From NCBI GenBank assembly GCA_030065015.1, contig JASJDU010000028.1, positions 1 to 34,176 of the forward strand: a stretch of DNA of 34,176 nt, read 5' to 3'. The translations under genes were made by a program, and so were the position numbers. A model generated the notes under the pieces. The model ran no database searches and was not told where the DNA came from. It worked only from the letters and a program-made list of their open reading frames with translations. Positions 25,787 through 33,976 of this stretch are shown piece by piece. Position 1 is the first letter of the stretch. Every line of letters begins with the position of its first letter. Source of the stretch: Candidatus Caenarcanales bacterium (lineage in GTDB: Bacteria > Cyanobacteriota > Vampirovibrionia > Caenarcaniphilales > Caenarcanaceae).

Positions 25787-26007
25787 GCAGATCTCAATTC
25801 ATCTCTAAAGCTTTGAGCTTGTTCATCTGAAAGTATAGTTGCGTTTTGAGAGCGTTCTTCTAATACTTTAAGCAAAGCAGCATCTTCTATCTCTTCTCTT
25901 AAACCTTTCAGAAAAGTTTCTTGCCCTTCGCTGCTTAAAGAATGAAAAGCCATTAGTAAAACCTGAACCTGAATATTATTGTTTGAAATTTGTGATGATG
26001 TATCCAT
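25783..26007 (-). CDS. Antitoxin of the RelE-type pair
   Basis: A 74-residue acidic protein (MDTSSQIS...). It is helical in the middle (LSSEGQETFLKGLREEIEDA) and ends with an acidic tail (LSDEQAQSFRDELRSA) suited to wrapping the toxin. No named DNA-binding family was recognised, so the call rests on size, charge, order and the four-base overlap with the RelE-type toxin. Such antitoxins usually repress their own promoter; no operator is obvious upstream. ATG 26007 has no clear Shine-Dalgarno. Confidence 0.68.
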   Translation of the reverse strand: MDTSSQISNNNIQVQVLLMAFHSLSSEGQETFLKGLREEIEDAALLKVLEERSQNATILSDEQAQSFRDELRSA

Positions 26008-26169
26008 ATTTATAGTTTACTCATTCTTATGAATTTCCAACAGGGGAATCTTTTGTTGTAATGAATCGCGTTAATAGGCTTATTGTTTAATAATGCAATA
26101 GTCGTATTACTTTGTGGATTGTTGAAGAAGAGAGGAGTGAGGGAAGGAAAGATTTCTGTTCTAATTGCT

Positions 26170-26556
26170 TTATTTCAATACTTTTCCCAAAATGTCTTTT
26201 AGGGCTTCACCATTTTCAGAAGATTGGACAAAAGAAATGATGATTGGAATGAACTGGCTAATGAGGCTGGAATCCAATTTGAGAGACTGAAAACCACTAA
26301 TAAGACTAGCTAAGTTCCCCACATTTCCTGTGTTTCCACCTAGGGAAGAAGCAATGCCACCGAGAGCGGCCATAAGATTGTTGGATTCTGGTGCTTTTGA
26401 GATTAATTCATTGGTTCCAGGAATGACGGCGGCAATCTGTTCAAAATCCGAGTTCTCTAGCTTATCTTTTGCTAGCTTGAGTATTAATCCTAATCCACCC
26501 TTTGCTTGTTCTTAAGAGATTCCAAGTTGCTTGGTTAAAGTTGAAATTAATTCCAT
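26170..26556 (-). pseudogene. DUF2780-family gene broken by one nonsense codon
   Basis: From ATG 26556 the minus strand encodes MELISTLTKQLGIS, then TAA at 26514-26512, then EQAKGGLGLILKLAKDKLEN and on without interruption to the natural end at 26170 (128 codons in all). The family (DUF2780, VcgC/VcgE) normally reads LGVSEEQAKGG at this point, so a GAA to TAA change fully explains the stop. The rest (IPGTNELISKAP; a Gly/Ser-rich middle; LDSSLISQFIPIIISFVQS) is well conserved. An internal ATG 26373 could start a 67-residue fragment. The function of the family is unknown. The lesion looks recent, because the reading frame after it is undamaged. Confidence 0.8.
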
Positions 26557-26749
26557 TGAATTTTGCTCTAGTTAATGAATTTCATCTTAATCTTAATTCT
26601 TTTCATTCAGCCTTGGATATGTACTACACAACTCGTTATTAATTTGTGTTATTTGAAAATATTACGAGCAATTGAAAACACATTAAAAGCTATTGCTAAT
26701 CAGGGGAATCTACAGAAAGATTTTTAATTCAGTTCTTGGATGATTTTGA

Positions 26750-27592
26750 TTAAATACTGTGATTTGTTATCCAATTGGCGATTAATTCATTTATTTCATT
26801 GGCTTCAGGCAATATGAATAAGTCATGCATTTTGCTGGGGTAGACTTTTAGAGTTTTATTTCTCGAATTGCAAAAATTGAAAAACAATTTGCTAGCTCCG
26901 CTAATGCAGACAGGATCCTCTTCAGAAAGTATCATGAGTATCGGTACATCCTTCAGCTTTGTGATTGAGAACCAAGCTTCATTAGTCATATTTAAGATTT
27001 CAAGAAGTAATTTTGGTTTTACTTCGGTGGTTAGCATATCAATCTTGTGTTTTCCTTGCTTAACGCTCTCATAAACTTCGGAAGGAAAAGGGAAAGAAGT
27101 TTTTTCTGGCGTATTTTGAAGTGCTTTAATAATTGTTGGGAGAACAAAATTAGTAATATGCCAGCTTTGGGGATTTGCCATCAAACCTGGAACTACAAGT
27201 ATTATTCCTTTCGGTTTTGGCTCAAGGTTTGCAAAGCTTGCTAATGAAACAACTCCTCCAAGGCTATGGCCAAGAAGGAAAGTGTCTTTGGGCGAGATTT
27301 CGCTAGCTTGAGCCCAAGTCCTAGATAAAGCTTCGGTCCATGATTTGTAAGATGAGAGACATCCTCTCTCTCCGGATCTACCAAAGCCTGGTAAATCGAA
27401 TGTGGTGGATGCAATTTGTCTATCTGCTAAAATATCTGTCAATTCATCAAACCAACCGGAATATGTTCCTATTCCATGGACGGCAACTATTTGAGACTTT
27501 TGGGAACTTATTGTGGAAAAATTATTCTCTACATATACAGTCTCTTCCAGAGAAGTTGTCAAATAAGTACTATCCTTTTTTGATGGGTTCAT
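26750..27592 (-). CDS. Alpha/beta hydrolase (monoacylglycerol-lipase-like, S33 type)
   Basis: A 280-residue serine hydrolase with a complete triad: oxyanion motif VHGIG (38-42), nucleophile elbow LGHSLGG (107-113) with Ser110, Asp226 in LSEEDPV and His256 in SKMHDLFI. The DLPGFGRSGERG segment (66-77) and overall layout match the lysophospholipase/monoacylglycerol lipase group (Hydrolase_4). There is no signal peptide, so it should act in the cytoplasm on lipid esters or similar substrates. ATG 27592. It is divergent from the coiled-coil gene at 27664 with only 71 bases between them, so the promoters must overlap. Confidence 0.88.
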   Translation of the reverse strand: MNPSKKDSTYLTTSLEETVYVENNFSTISSQKSQIVAVHGIGTYSGWFDELTDILADRQIASTTFDLPGFGRSGERGCLSSYKSWTEALSRTWAQASEISPKDTFLLGHSLGGVVSLASFANLEPKPKGIILVVPGLMANPQSWHITNFVLPTIIKALQNTPEKTSFPFPSEVYESVKQGKHKIDMLTTEVKPKLLLEILNMTNEAWFSITKLKDVPILMILSEEDPVCISGASKLFFNFCNSRNKTLKVYPSKMHDLFILPEANEINELIANWITNHSI

Positions 27593-27663
27593 GGATGATT
27601 AGCTCCGTTAATAAACTAAAAAATATAGATCGAATAGACTCCTAACTTATCCAATCATAAATT

Positions 27664-28671
27664 ATGTCAGAATACCAAATTGATCCATACAAATTGAACG
27701 ATGTGCTTCAACAAATATTAGATAAAGTTGAAGAAATGCAAGATAAATCCGGAGGAGCAAGTCCTGAATTTCAAGTATTAATGAACAACTACTTGACAAA
27801 AGCAAATGAAGCTGAGCGTAATCAAGCCAGATTTGAAGAAGCTTTAGAAAGATTGGATCTCTCAGAACAAGATGCAAAAAAATTAAAAGCAGAAACAGAG
27901 GAATTGAAAGAAAGAATCCGTTCTTATGAAAAAGATTTTGATACTTTAAAAATGGATCATGAAAAGGAAATAAGCGCTTTAAGAGAGGAACTATCGAGAG
28001 TTATACAGGCTAATAAAAATATTGAGTCAGAGGTGGCTACAAAATATACAAAAGAAATTAGTGCTTTCAAGTCAGAAGCTGAGAGGCAGATTAAACAGTT
28101 GCAACTAGACTCAAATGAGTTAGCGCAAGCTAAATTGAAGCTAGAAGAAAAGTTGGGAAGAAAAACTCAAGAGGCTGAAGTTGCCGAAAGAGAACTTACC
28201 GATTTGAAAGTTAAATTGGCTGATGAACAAGCTAAAATAAGAGAAGAAATTATTGATGCGACAAAGAGATCAGTTCAAATAGAGCAAGATTCTCAGAAAG
28301 AAAAAGAATTGATGCTTAAGAAAATTAAAGAACTGGAAAATGATATTGAAGAATTGAATAGCAATTTAACTCTCAAAGAAAGAGAACTACAGTACAAAGA
28401 TGCTCTATTAAATCAAGCTATTAAACAACCAGTTACAAAACCTTCGGAATTACCTTCTCACTTGAATATAAATAGAACCTCCAACTTATTCGATCAAGAA
28501 ATTCAGACTTCAGCATCATTAGATTCTCAACCTAGTGAAATTACTCAACCAGTTGTTGAAGATAATGAGCCTGCAACTTTAGCTGCTGCTGGTGCTGTCA
28601 GCTCAAACGCTACTTTACCATCAGAAGATAAAAGTATTGGTGGTATTTGGTCTAAATTGAGATCCAGTTAA
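27664..28671 (+). CDS. Coiled-coil protein of unknown function (335 aa)
   Basis: Residues 55-255 form a long continuous coiled coil rich in Glu, Lys, Leu and Gln (for example KKIKELENDIEELNSNLTLK). It is preceded by a short helical head (YKLNDVLQQILDKVEEMQDK) and followed by a disordered Ser/Pro/Thr-rich region and the terminal peptide GGIWSKLRSS. No enzymatic or export signal. The build, head plus rod plus flexible linker plus short amphipathic end, resembles a cytoskeletal or scaffold protein, and is similar in outline to the protein at 22948-23526. No Shine-Dalgarno before ATG 27664. A terminator follows. Confidence 0.8.
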   Translation: MSEYQIDPYKLNDVLQQILDKVEEMQDKSGGASPEFQVLMNNYLTKANEAERNQARFEEALERLDLSEQDAKKLKAETEELKERIRSYEKDFDTLKMDHEKEISALREELSRVIQANKNIESEVATKYTKEISAFKSEAERQIKQLQLDSNELAQAKLKLEEKLGRKTQEAEVAERELTDLKVKLADEQAKIREEIIDATKRSVQIEQDSQKEKELMLKKIKELENDIEELNSNLTLKERELQYKDALLNQAIKQPVTKPSELPSHLNINRTSNLFDQEIQTSASLDSQPSEITQPVVEDNEPATLAAAGAVSSNATLPSEDKSIGGIWSKLRSS

Positions 28672-28697
28672 AAAGAAATCTAAACTTTTAAATACAC

Positions 28698-28736
28698 AAA
28701 AGGGCTTTAATCTACTTGATGATTAAGGTCCTTTTT
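28698..28736. terminator. Terminator between the coiled-coil gene and rfaE2
   Basis: AAAAGGGCTTTAATC (28698-28712) pairs with GATTAAGGTCCTTTT (28721-28735), 15 pairs including two G-T wobbles, with an 8-base loop and T5 at the right end. It lies between convergent genes and could serve both. Confidence 0.75.
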
Positions 28737-28751
28737 ATGTGAAGTATTGTG

Positions 28752-29192
28752 TTAGGTAAATCGATTAATTATTGATGTAGTTGAATGACCATCGTGAAAA
28801 TTGACAAAGACAACTTCAACATTGAGTTTCTTTAAGGTCATATATTCTGGGAGGTCTTCTTCTTTGTAGTCTCCGCCTTTTACATAAATGCTTGGTTGAA
28901 TTTTTTCTATTAACTCATCAGCGGTTTCTTCTTCAAAAATCCAGGTATAGTCAACGCAACTCAAAGCTTTTAATATCTCGGCTCTATCAATATCTTTATT
29001 AATCGGCCTCGATTCACCCTTTAGCTTTTGTACAGATTGATCGGAATTAACTCCAACAATGAGGATATCTCCGAGCTTCCTAGCTTCTTGAAGATAACGA
29101 ACGTGTCCAACATGAAGAATGTCAAAGCATCCATTGGTAAGAACAATTTTCTTATTTTGTTCTTTGAACGAAGATAGGGGAATTTTATCCAA
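28752..29192 (-). CDS. rfaE2: Heptose-1-phosphate adenylyltransferase
   Basis: Makes ADP-heptose from heptose-1-phosphate for the LPS inner core. The 146 residues correspond to the C-terminal (nucleotidyltransferase) half of HldE as a separate protein. Motifs: VLTNGCFDILHVGHVRYL (17-34) with the HxGH nucleotide-binding pair His27/His30, GVNSD (47-51), YVKGGDY (about 103-109) and GHSTTSIINR near the end. This implies an LPS-bearing outer membrane. The start is TTG 29192, the first start codon after an in-frame stop. The kinase half and gmhA are not in the window. Confidence 0.93.
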   Translation of the reverse strand: MDKIPLSSFKEQNKKIVLTNGCFDILHVGHVRYLQEARKLGDILIVGVNSDQSVQKLKGESRPINKDIDRAEILKALSCVDYTWIFEEETADELIEKIQPSIYVKGGDYKEEDLPEYMTLKKLNVEVVFVNFHDGHSTTSIINRFT

Positions 29193-29281
29193 GGTTATTC
29201 TAATTTAAATGTTGTAGCTTTAATTAATAACTTGAGACATTCTGTTTATCAAGGTTGCCCGAATATATAAATTCTAAACTT

Positions 29282-30445
29282 CTATTGTTGATTTGTTAGC
29301 CCTCTCTTCATAGGCAGCTCAAGATATATAGCGAATACAGGCGTCTCTTCAGGACCTTGAAGCTCTGCTATTGGTAATCCTCCTAGTGGCAAAGTCCTTC
29401 TTTCAAGAGTATTCGGAGTATAACGCGAATTATATTCTATGCTAAACATTCTAAAGAGTTCAATTCCAGAATATGGTTTATTATCTTCTTTTAGCAAACT
29501 AGAGAATGGAATTTCTCTTGCTGAACTCGATCTTGAGTTTGGGAAAACAGTTATTTGCTTCCTTATCCTATCTAACTCAATGCGAGTTAAATCACCGCTG
29601 TCAAAGTCAGGTTGAATGAGTTTTTGTAGAGTTTGGCAAACCTTTAGATATCGATCAGTTTGTTCCTTAGTTGGGTTTAGCGTACCTATGAGTGCAATAT
29701 GTGGCAGGTATTCTCTACCAAGCTTTCTGATTGATTTATAAGAATCATTGTCTTCTTCTACATTTAGACTTACAAATGATCCAATTTCAGGTTTGGACGA
29801 TTTGGTTATGTTGCAATACAGCTGTGGAGGCATTGGAGGTATTGTCAATCTTATAGAAACTTTGTCTGTGTTCTGATTAACCTCATCCCACCAGCGAGAA
29901 GGTGATATCTCTCTTTTCATATAGTTTCTCATATTATCGAATCCCATCAAAAGTCCAGTAACCCTCGACATTGAATATTGTTGATGCTCAGGAGTTAATA
30001 ACTCATTAAAGTTTAATTTTGTCTCCACTTCTGTACCTGGGTTAGAAGTTATTGTTTTTGTCTTATTGTCGATAAGGAAGTGTATAGTCTTTTCTCTTTT
30101 TTCTAGCTGGTTTTTTGGAATTTTAAAAAGGCTCTTCAGTTTTTCACATGCCTGTAAAGTGTTACCGCTACCATCAGGATCTCCTTTGAGACCAATAATG
30201 CTTGTGTCTAGAATATACCCGGGTGGAAATACAGGTTTTGCTAGCGGATATTTCTTATTATCTTGTCTAGTAAGGAATAAACGTGTAGCCTTTCCCATAG
30301 GACCTTTAATCACATCACAATGGAATTCTGGTTTGGGAATATTTTGAGGGAGTTTTGGTGTGCTTATGTTTTTTGCTTTCGAACAAGAGACAATACTGCC
30401 GCAAGCAATAGCCAACGGTATATGTAATAAATGTTTTATTTTCAC
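29282..30445 (-). CDS. Predicted lipoprotein with an internal duplication (387 aa)
   Basis: An exported protein: basic N-terminus, hydrophobic core and lipobox IVSC at residues 18-21, then a Pro-rich linker. The mature part holds two related copies. Copy one (41-165) starts FHC, has QACEKLKSLF at about 98-107 and a later NELLTPE; copy two (209-345) starts LYC, has KVCQTLQKLI at about 268-277 and FSSLLKEDN. The Cys pairs are 57 and 59 residues apart. This arrangement recalls the cyanobacterial COP23 domain, but I cannot confirm it. GTG 30445 start. The next gene upstream on the same strand also encodes an exported protein with Cys. Confidence 0.72.
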   Translation of the reverse strand: MKIKHLLHIPLAIACGSIVSCSKAKNISTPKLPQNIPKPEFHCDVIKGPMGKATRLFLTRQDNKKYPLAKPVFPPGYILDTSIIGLKGDPDGSGNTLQACEKLKSLFKIPKNQLEKREKTIHFLIDNKTKTITSNPGTEVETKLNFNELLTPEHQQYSMSRVTGLLMGFDNMRNYMKREISPSRWWDEVNQNTDKVSIRLTIPPMPPQLYCNITKSSKPEIGSFVSLNVEEDNDSYKSIRKLGREYLPHIALIGTLNPTKEQTDRYLKVCQTLQKLIQPDFDSGDLTRIELDRIRKQITVFPNSRSSSAREIPFSSLLKEDNKPYSGIELFRMFSIEYNSRYTPNTLERRTLPLGGLPIAELQGPEETPVFAIYLELPMKRGLTNQQ

Positions 30446-30533
30446 AATATCAACAATCCACTCGACTTCAATTCGCCAAGTGTAATACGAGTCTTATGGG
30501 TTGTCGTCAAACTTTAAAGAAGTCTTAAGTAGT

Positions 30534-31067
30534 TTATCTTGTATTAATAACTACTTGAAACCAAGGAGTATTCTCATCTATGGTTTTATATTCTTTAGGA
30601 AAATTAAAAGTTCTGTTTGCATCATTATTGTTGAATGTATTTTCTGGGTTTTGCAAAAAAGCGTCGCGTAAAGTTTCCATGGGTTTATCCCTTTTAGGAT
30701 TATTTTTATCGAATAACAGATTGAACGCAATAGTAATATTGTTTCCGATGATTATTCTTTTCTTGTTTTTTTCTACTTTAATAACTATTTGTCCCGTTTC
30801 TGGATTGGGTGTTATATAGTTTATAAGCTTCATGCAAGGCAGGGATAGACTCTCAGTAGACATTATGAATTTTGAATTTATAATCAAGTGTTCTTTATGC
30901 TGATCAATTTGTTCAGTATTATACTGATTTAGAGAGTTATGTTGAATACATAGAGCTTCATTTGCTTTTGCTACTTGGGGATAAGTAAGTGATGAAATAA
31001 CTGTAAGACCAATAATATTGGGTGCAACTCTTCTGCCAAAAAATTGCCTTGTACTTGGAACTTTCAC
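30534..31067 (-). CDS. Predicted secreted protein (177 aa), unknown function
   Basis: The N-terminus has two Arg pairs-worth of charge (FFGRRVAP) followed by a hydrophobic stretch (NIIGLTVISSLTY) and a likely signal peptidase site after VAKA (about residue 35). The mature part carries two Cys about 37 residues apart (EALCIQ and LPCMKL) and beta-rich hydrophilic sequence (IVIKVEKNKKRIII). No family recognised. Start GTG 31067. It precedes the duplicated lipoprotein gene by 88 bases on the same strand, and the two may form an operon; the paired Cys could reflect a shared fold. Confidence 0.65.
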   Translation of the reverse strand: MKVPSTRQFFGRRVAPNIIGLTVISSLTYPQVAKANEALCIQHNSLNQYNTEQIDQHKEHLIINSKFIMSTESLSLPCMKLINYITPNPETGQIVIKVEKNKKRIIIGNNITIAFNLLFDKNNPKRDKPMETLRDAFLQNPENTFNNNDANRTFNFPKEYKTIDENTPWFQVVINTR

Positions 31068-31138
31068 TATGTATAAAATAAATTCAAAAACAATTCGCGT
31101 ATTAAGGTATCACACGTTAAAAGTTAATACAAGTCAAA

Positions 31139-31945
31139 TTAACCAAATCTTCCAGTAATATAACCTTCGGTTCTTTGGTCTTGCGGATTGCTGAATAACT
31201 CGATGGTTGGTTTACATTCTACGAGTTCACCGGCTTTGTTTTTTTCATTAACCCAAAACAAAGCTGTTTTGTCCGAAATACGGCTAGCTTGTTGCATATT
31301 ATGAGTAACAATAACGATTGTTAAATATTTTTTTAATTCAATTAACAAATCTTCTATTTTTACGGTGGCAATTGGATCCAAGGCGGAACACGGCTCATCT
31401 AATAATAAAATCTCCGGGCCCACTGCTAAAGCTCTAGCTATACATAACCTTTGTTGTTGCCCTCCGGATAAATCCTGTCCGGAAGAAGTGTGTAATTTGT
31501 TTTTAACTTCATCCCATAGGGCTGCAAAAGTTAAACTCTGTTCAACAATGTCGTCTAGTTCTTTTTTGCCTTTCACTCCAAAAAGCTTAGGACCGTAAGT
31601 GATATTGTCATAAATAGTCATTGGAAAAGGATTGGGCTTTTGAAAAACCATTCCAACTTTTCTTCTTAGAGCAATAACGTCAATATTTGAATCGTAAATA
31701 TTTTGTGCTTTTTCATCAGAATTGAAGTGAATATTGACCTCTCCCGACACTTTTGTATTTGGAATCGTGTCATTCATCCGATTTAAAGATCTTAATACCG
31801 TTGATTTCCCGCAGCCGGAAGGGCCAATAAATGCTGTAATTTCTTTTTCTGGTATTTCTATGTCAACACCACCTACTGCTAGATGATGTCCGTATGAACA
31901 ACTTAACTTTCTTACAGTTATTTTGTTTTTTGTTTTTGTCTGCAT
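31139..31945 (-). CDS. pstB: Phosphate ABC transporter ATP-binding protein
   Basis: PstB energises high-affinity phosphate uptake by PstSCA. The 268-residue protein has every ABC motif: Walker [10 protein letters not shown] (41-49), Q-loop [14 protein letters not shown] (101-114, typical of PstB), signature [15 protein letters not shown] (159-173), Walker B ILLLDEP (179-185) and the switch His in IVTHNM. Its C-terminal YITGRFG is also PstB-like. It is unusual in standing alone: the gene before it is divergent and those after it are unrelated secreted proteins, so pstS, pstC and pstA must lie elsewhere. No Pho-box repeats were seen upstream. Confidence 0.95.
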   Translation of the reverse strand: MQTKTKNKITVRKLSCSYGHHLAVGGVDIEIPEKEITAFIGPSGCGKSTVLRSLNRMNDTIPNTKVSGEVNIHFNSDEKAQNIYDSNIDVIALRRKVGMVFQKPNPFPMTIYDNITYGPKLFGVKGKKELDDIVEQSLTFAALWDEVKNKLHTSSGQDLSGGQQQRLCIARALAVGPEILLLDEPCSALDPIATVKIEDLLIELKKYLTIVIVTHNMQQASRISDKTALFWVNEKNKAGELVECKPTIELFSNPQDQRTEGYITGRFG

Positions 31946-32281
31946 AAAAAAGTAATAAGCATATACTCTATCGAACTTATCTTCTTAAAGTCTAGAGAAA
32001 TAAAACATTATACATATTAACTAGCTAGCAAAAGTTAATCTTGAAATTAACACATCTTTGTTTTGCATCTCAAAGTTCAAACTAAGTCTATCAAATCTTT
32101 TATCGATGGAAGGAAAGTAGAAGCTTTGAAGTGGATTTTGCGATATTGAGTATTAGCGAGTTTGTTATTGCTTAAATGAGTATCACTTTGGTGAGTTTCT
32201 TGGAAATAAAGGGAAAAAACTATATGCAGGTTTTTTAAAAAATTACATTAAAGCAATAAAAGCTCAAACTCATTAGAAAAT
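31946..32281. other. Divergent intergenic region, pstB / phosphatase gene
   Basis: Some 336 AT-rich bases without a coding frame. It must hold the promoters of both divergent genes, but no well-spaced sigma-70 site, Pho-box direct repeat or strong hairpin was found by eye. Confidence 0.5.
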
Positions 32282-33976
32282 ATGGCTAAAAGCTATACAC
32301 AAGATCACGAAGTAACTGGAATTAAGCTTCCAGTAATTTTAGTCTTAGGTAACAATTTTTTCAATAAAAAGAATATTCAAGAAAATGATCACATCGAGGA
32401 TTATGAGATCGTGAATCTTAAGTATTTGCCTACTTTTAATCAAATTGAGAGTTTGTTTCCCGATTTAATAATTCTCAATCTACAGGGCCAAAAGGATTCT
32501 TTTTACTCTGATTATCTAAAACTTTGTAATGATATTAGAGACTTCCAAGGTTCTAATATTCCTATTGTTTGTGTTTGTTCTGAAAATACAAAACGGAGCT
32601 TTAAAGAGGGTTTATTTGATAGGACCTGGAACACAACAATTGATTCTCAGTTTGCCTTTGAAGAAATAAATGAATTAATTGCTTATGGAAAAAGCCAAAG
32701 AGAACTTTGGGATACTCTCTCAGAATTAGAAGATTTTAGAAAAGCAGTTTATAAGCAATTCGAACAAGCGAGTATCTTTCAAGGAGCCTTGTTTAATCAG
32801 GCTCTTGCAAAAACAAACTTAAAAGCTTCATATCATTATTTTTTTAGAAAAGAAATTGGAGGTGATTTCTTCAGAACCTTCGATTTATCACCCAGTCATG
32901 TCGGAATTTTAATTGGAGACGTGAGAGGAGATGGAGCCGCTGCTGCTCTTTTAATGGGGTTTGTTTTGGGTGAACTTTTCTCCATTAGCTCAGCTTCGGA
33001 TAGAATTCTTTGGTCACCTTCAGAATTGTTATCCAGGCTTTCTGAGTCGATCTATTCGCACAACAAAATGTCTGAGATGTGTGCAACTGCTTGGTATGGG
33101 GTTCTGGATTTGACTAACGGGACAATAAATTATGCTAGAGCAGGGCACCCGTTGCCTTTATACTCTGAAGAAAAGTCGGACTTTGTTCACTCTATTGAAG
33201 GTGGCTCAGGGTTTCCTTTAGGCATTTTCCCTGGTATGACTTTTAGAGATCATGAATTGCAACTGCCTAGTAGGTCTTACTTGCTTTTTTATACTGATGG
33301 CTTAACAAACCAAAAAGATAAAAATAATTACCAAATGGGGACTACTTGGTTGAATGAATGTTTTGGAAGTTTGTGTGCAGATGAAAAGCCAGTTACTGAC
33401 TTCCCGGCAATTATTGATAGTACTTTTACCGACTCAATAAGAGGGGTTGAGGTGAATGATGATCGCTTGATTTTGGCATGTAAATTACCCTCTGCAAACC
33501 AAAGCTATTTGAAAGTTATCAATCAAGAGCTTGGAAATGAAACCAATAAACTCAATAAAATTAAAGTTGATTCTCTTCAGCTAACAATCGATCAAATGAT
33601 ATCTTCCCTAGGGGATATAGCCGAAGATGAAAAAATTGAAATTGAACTTGCTTTAAAGGAGTTATTTTTTAAAGCTAATACTCAAATTCAAAGAACAAGA
33701 TTATTAGCAGCAACAACCGAAGAGAAAGATTGTCAGGCTGAAGGCTTTTTGATTACTTGGTGGGTTCACGATAATCATATGGATATTTCAGTAAAACTCG
33801 ATGAGCACTCTATTCCTTGGTGCTTTCTGCCATATCCTTCAAGTCACGAAGCTAACAATCATGAAGTTACAGCTTCTCTAATGTTTTTCTTTGATGACGT
33901 TCAGGTAAACGGAGATGGAATGGAAATGTCAATGAGAAAATTCTTTACTAGGCTTATAGAACCGAATCTTGATTGA
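32282..33976 (+). CDS. SpoIIE/RsbU-type serine phosphatase with degenerate receiver and HATPase-like tail
   Basis: A 564-residue cytosolic signalling protein in three parts. Residues 15-138 look like a receiver, but the acceptor position reads PDLIILNLQG with Asn66 in place of Asp, and the acidic pair is missing. Residues 175-400 are a PP2C-like SpoIIE phosphatase: EIGGDFF (191-197, Asp195), IGDVRGDGAAAALLMG (211-226, Asp213), YARAGHPLPL, LFYTDGL and VNDDRLIL. Residues 430-560 resemble an RsbW-type HATPase (IELALKELFFKANTQ) with a weak ATP site. Such proteins switch anti-sigma-factor antagonists by dephosphorylation (partner switching). No sigma, STAS or kinase partner is in view. No Shine-Dalgarno before ATG 32282. 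Confidence 0.88.
   Translation: MAKSYTQDHEVTGIKLPVILVLGNNFFNKKNIQENDHIEDYEIVNLKYLPTFNQIESLFPDLIILNLQGQKDSFYSDYLKLCNDIRDFQGSNIPIVCVCSENTKRSFKEGLFDRTWNTTIDSQFAFEEINELIAYGKSQRELWDTLSELEDFRKAVYKQFEQASIFQGALFNQALAKTNLKASYHYFFRKEIGGDFFRTFDLSPSHVGILIGDVRGDGAAAALLMGFVLGELFSISSASDRILWSPSELLSRLSESIYSHNKMSEMCATAWYGVLDLTNGTINYARAGHPLPLYSEEKSDFVHSIEGGSGFPLGIFPGMTFRDHELQLPSRSYLLFYTDGLTNQKDKNNYQMGTTWLNECFGSLCADEKPVTDFPAIIDSTFTDSIRGVEVNDDRLILACKLPSANQSYLKVINQELGNETNKLNKIKVDSLQLTIDQMISSLGDIAEDEKIEIELALKELFFKANTQIQRTRLLAATTEEKDCQAEGFLITWWVHDNHMDISVKLDEHSIPWCFLPYPSSHEANNHEVTASLMFFFDDVQVNGDGMEMSMRKFFTRLIEPNLD

Noticed and set aside
26041-26711. Direct repeat CAGGGGAATCT at 26041-26051 and 26701-26711 flanking the DUF2780 remnant
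   Set aside because: Eleven bases without extension; no transposon features between. Could be chance.
26640-26727. Short plus-strand frame ending LKAIANQGNLQKDF before TAA 26725
   Set aside because: Looks faintly protein-like but has no start signal and is too short to support as a gene remnant.
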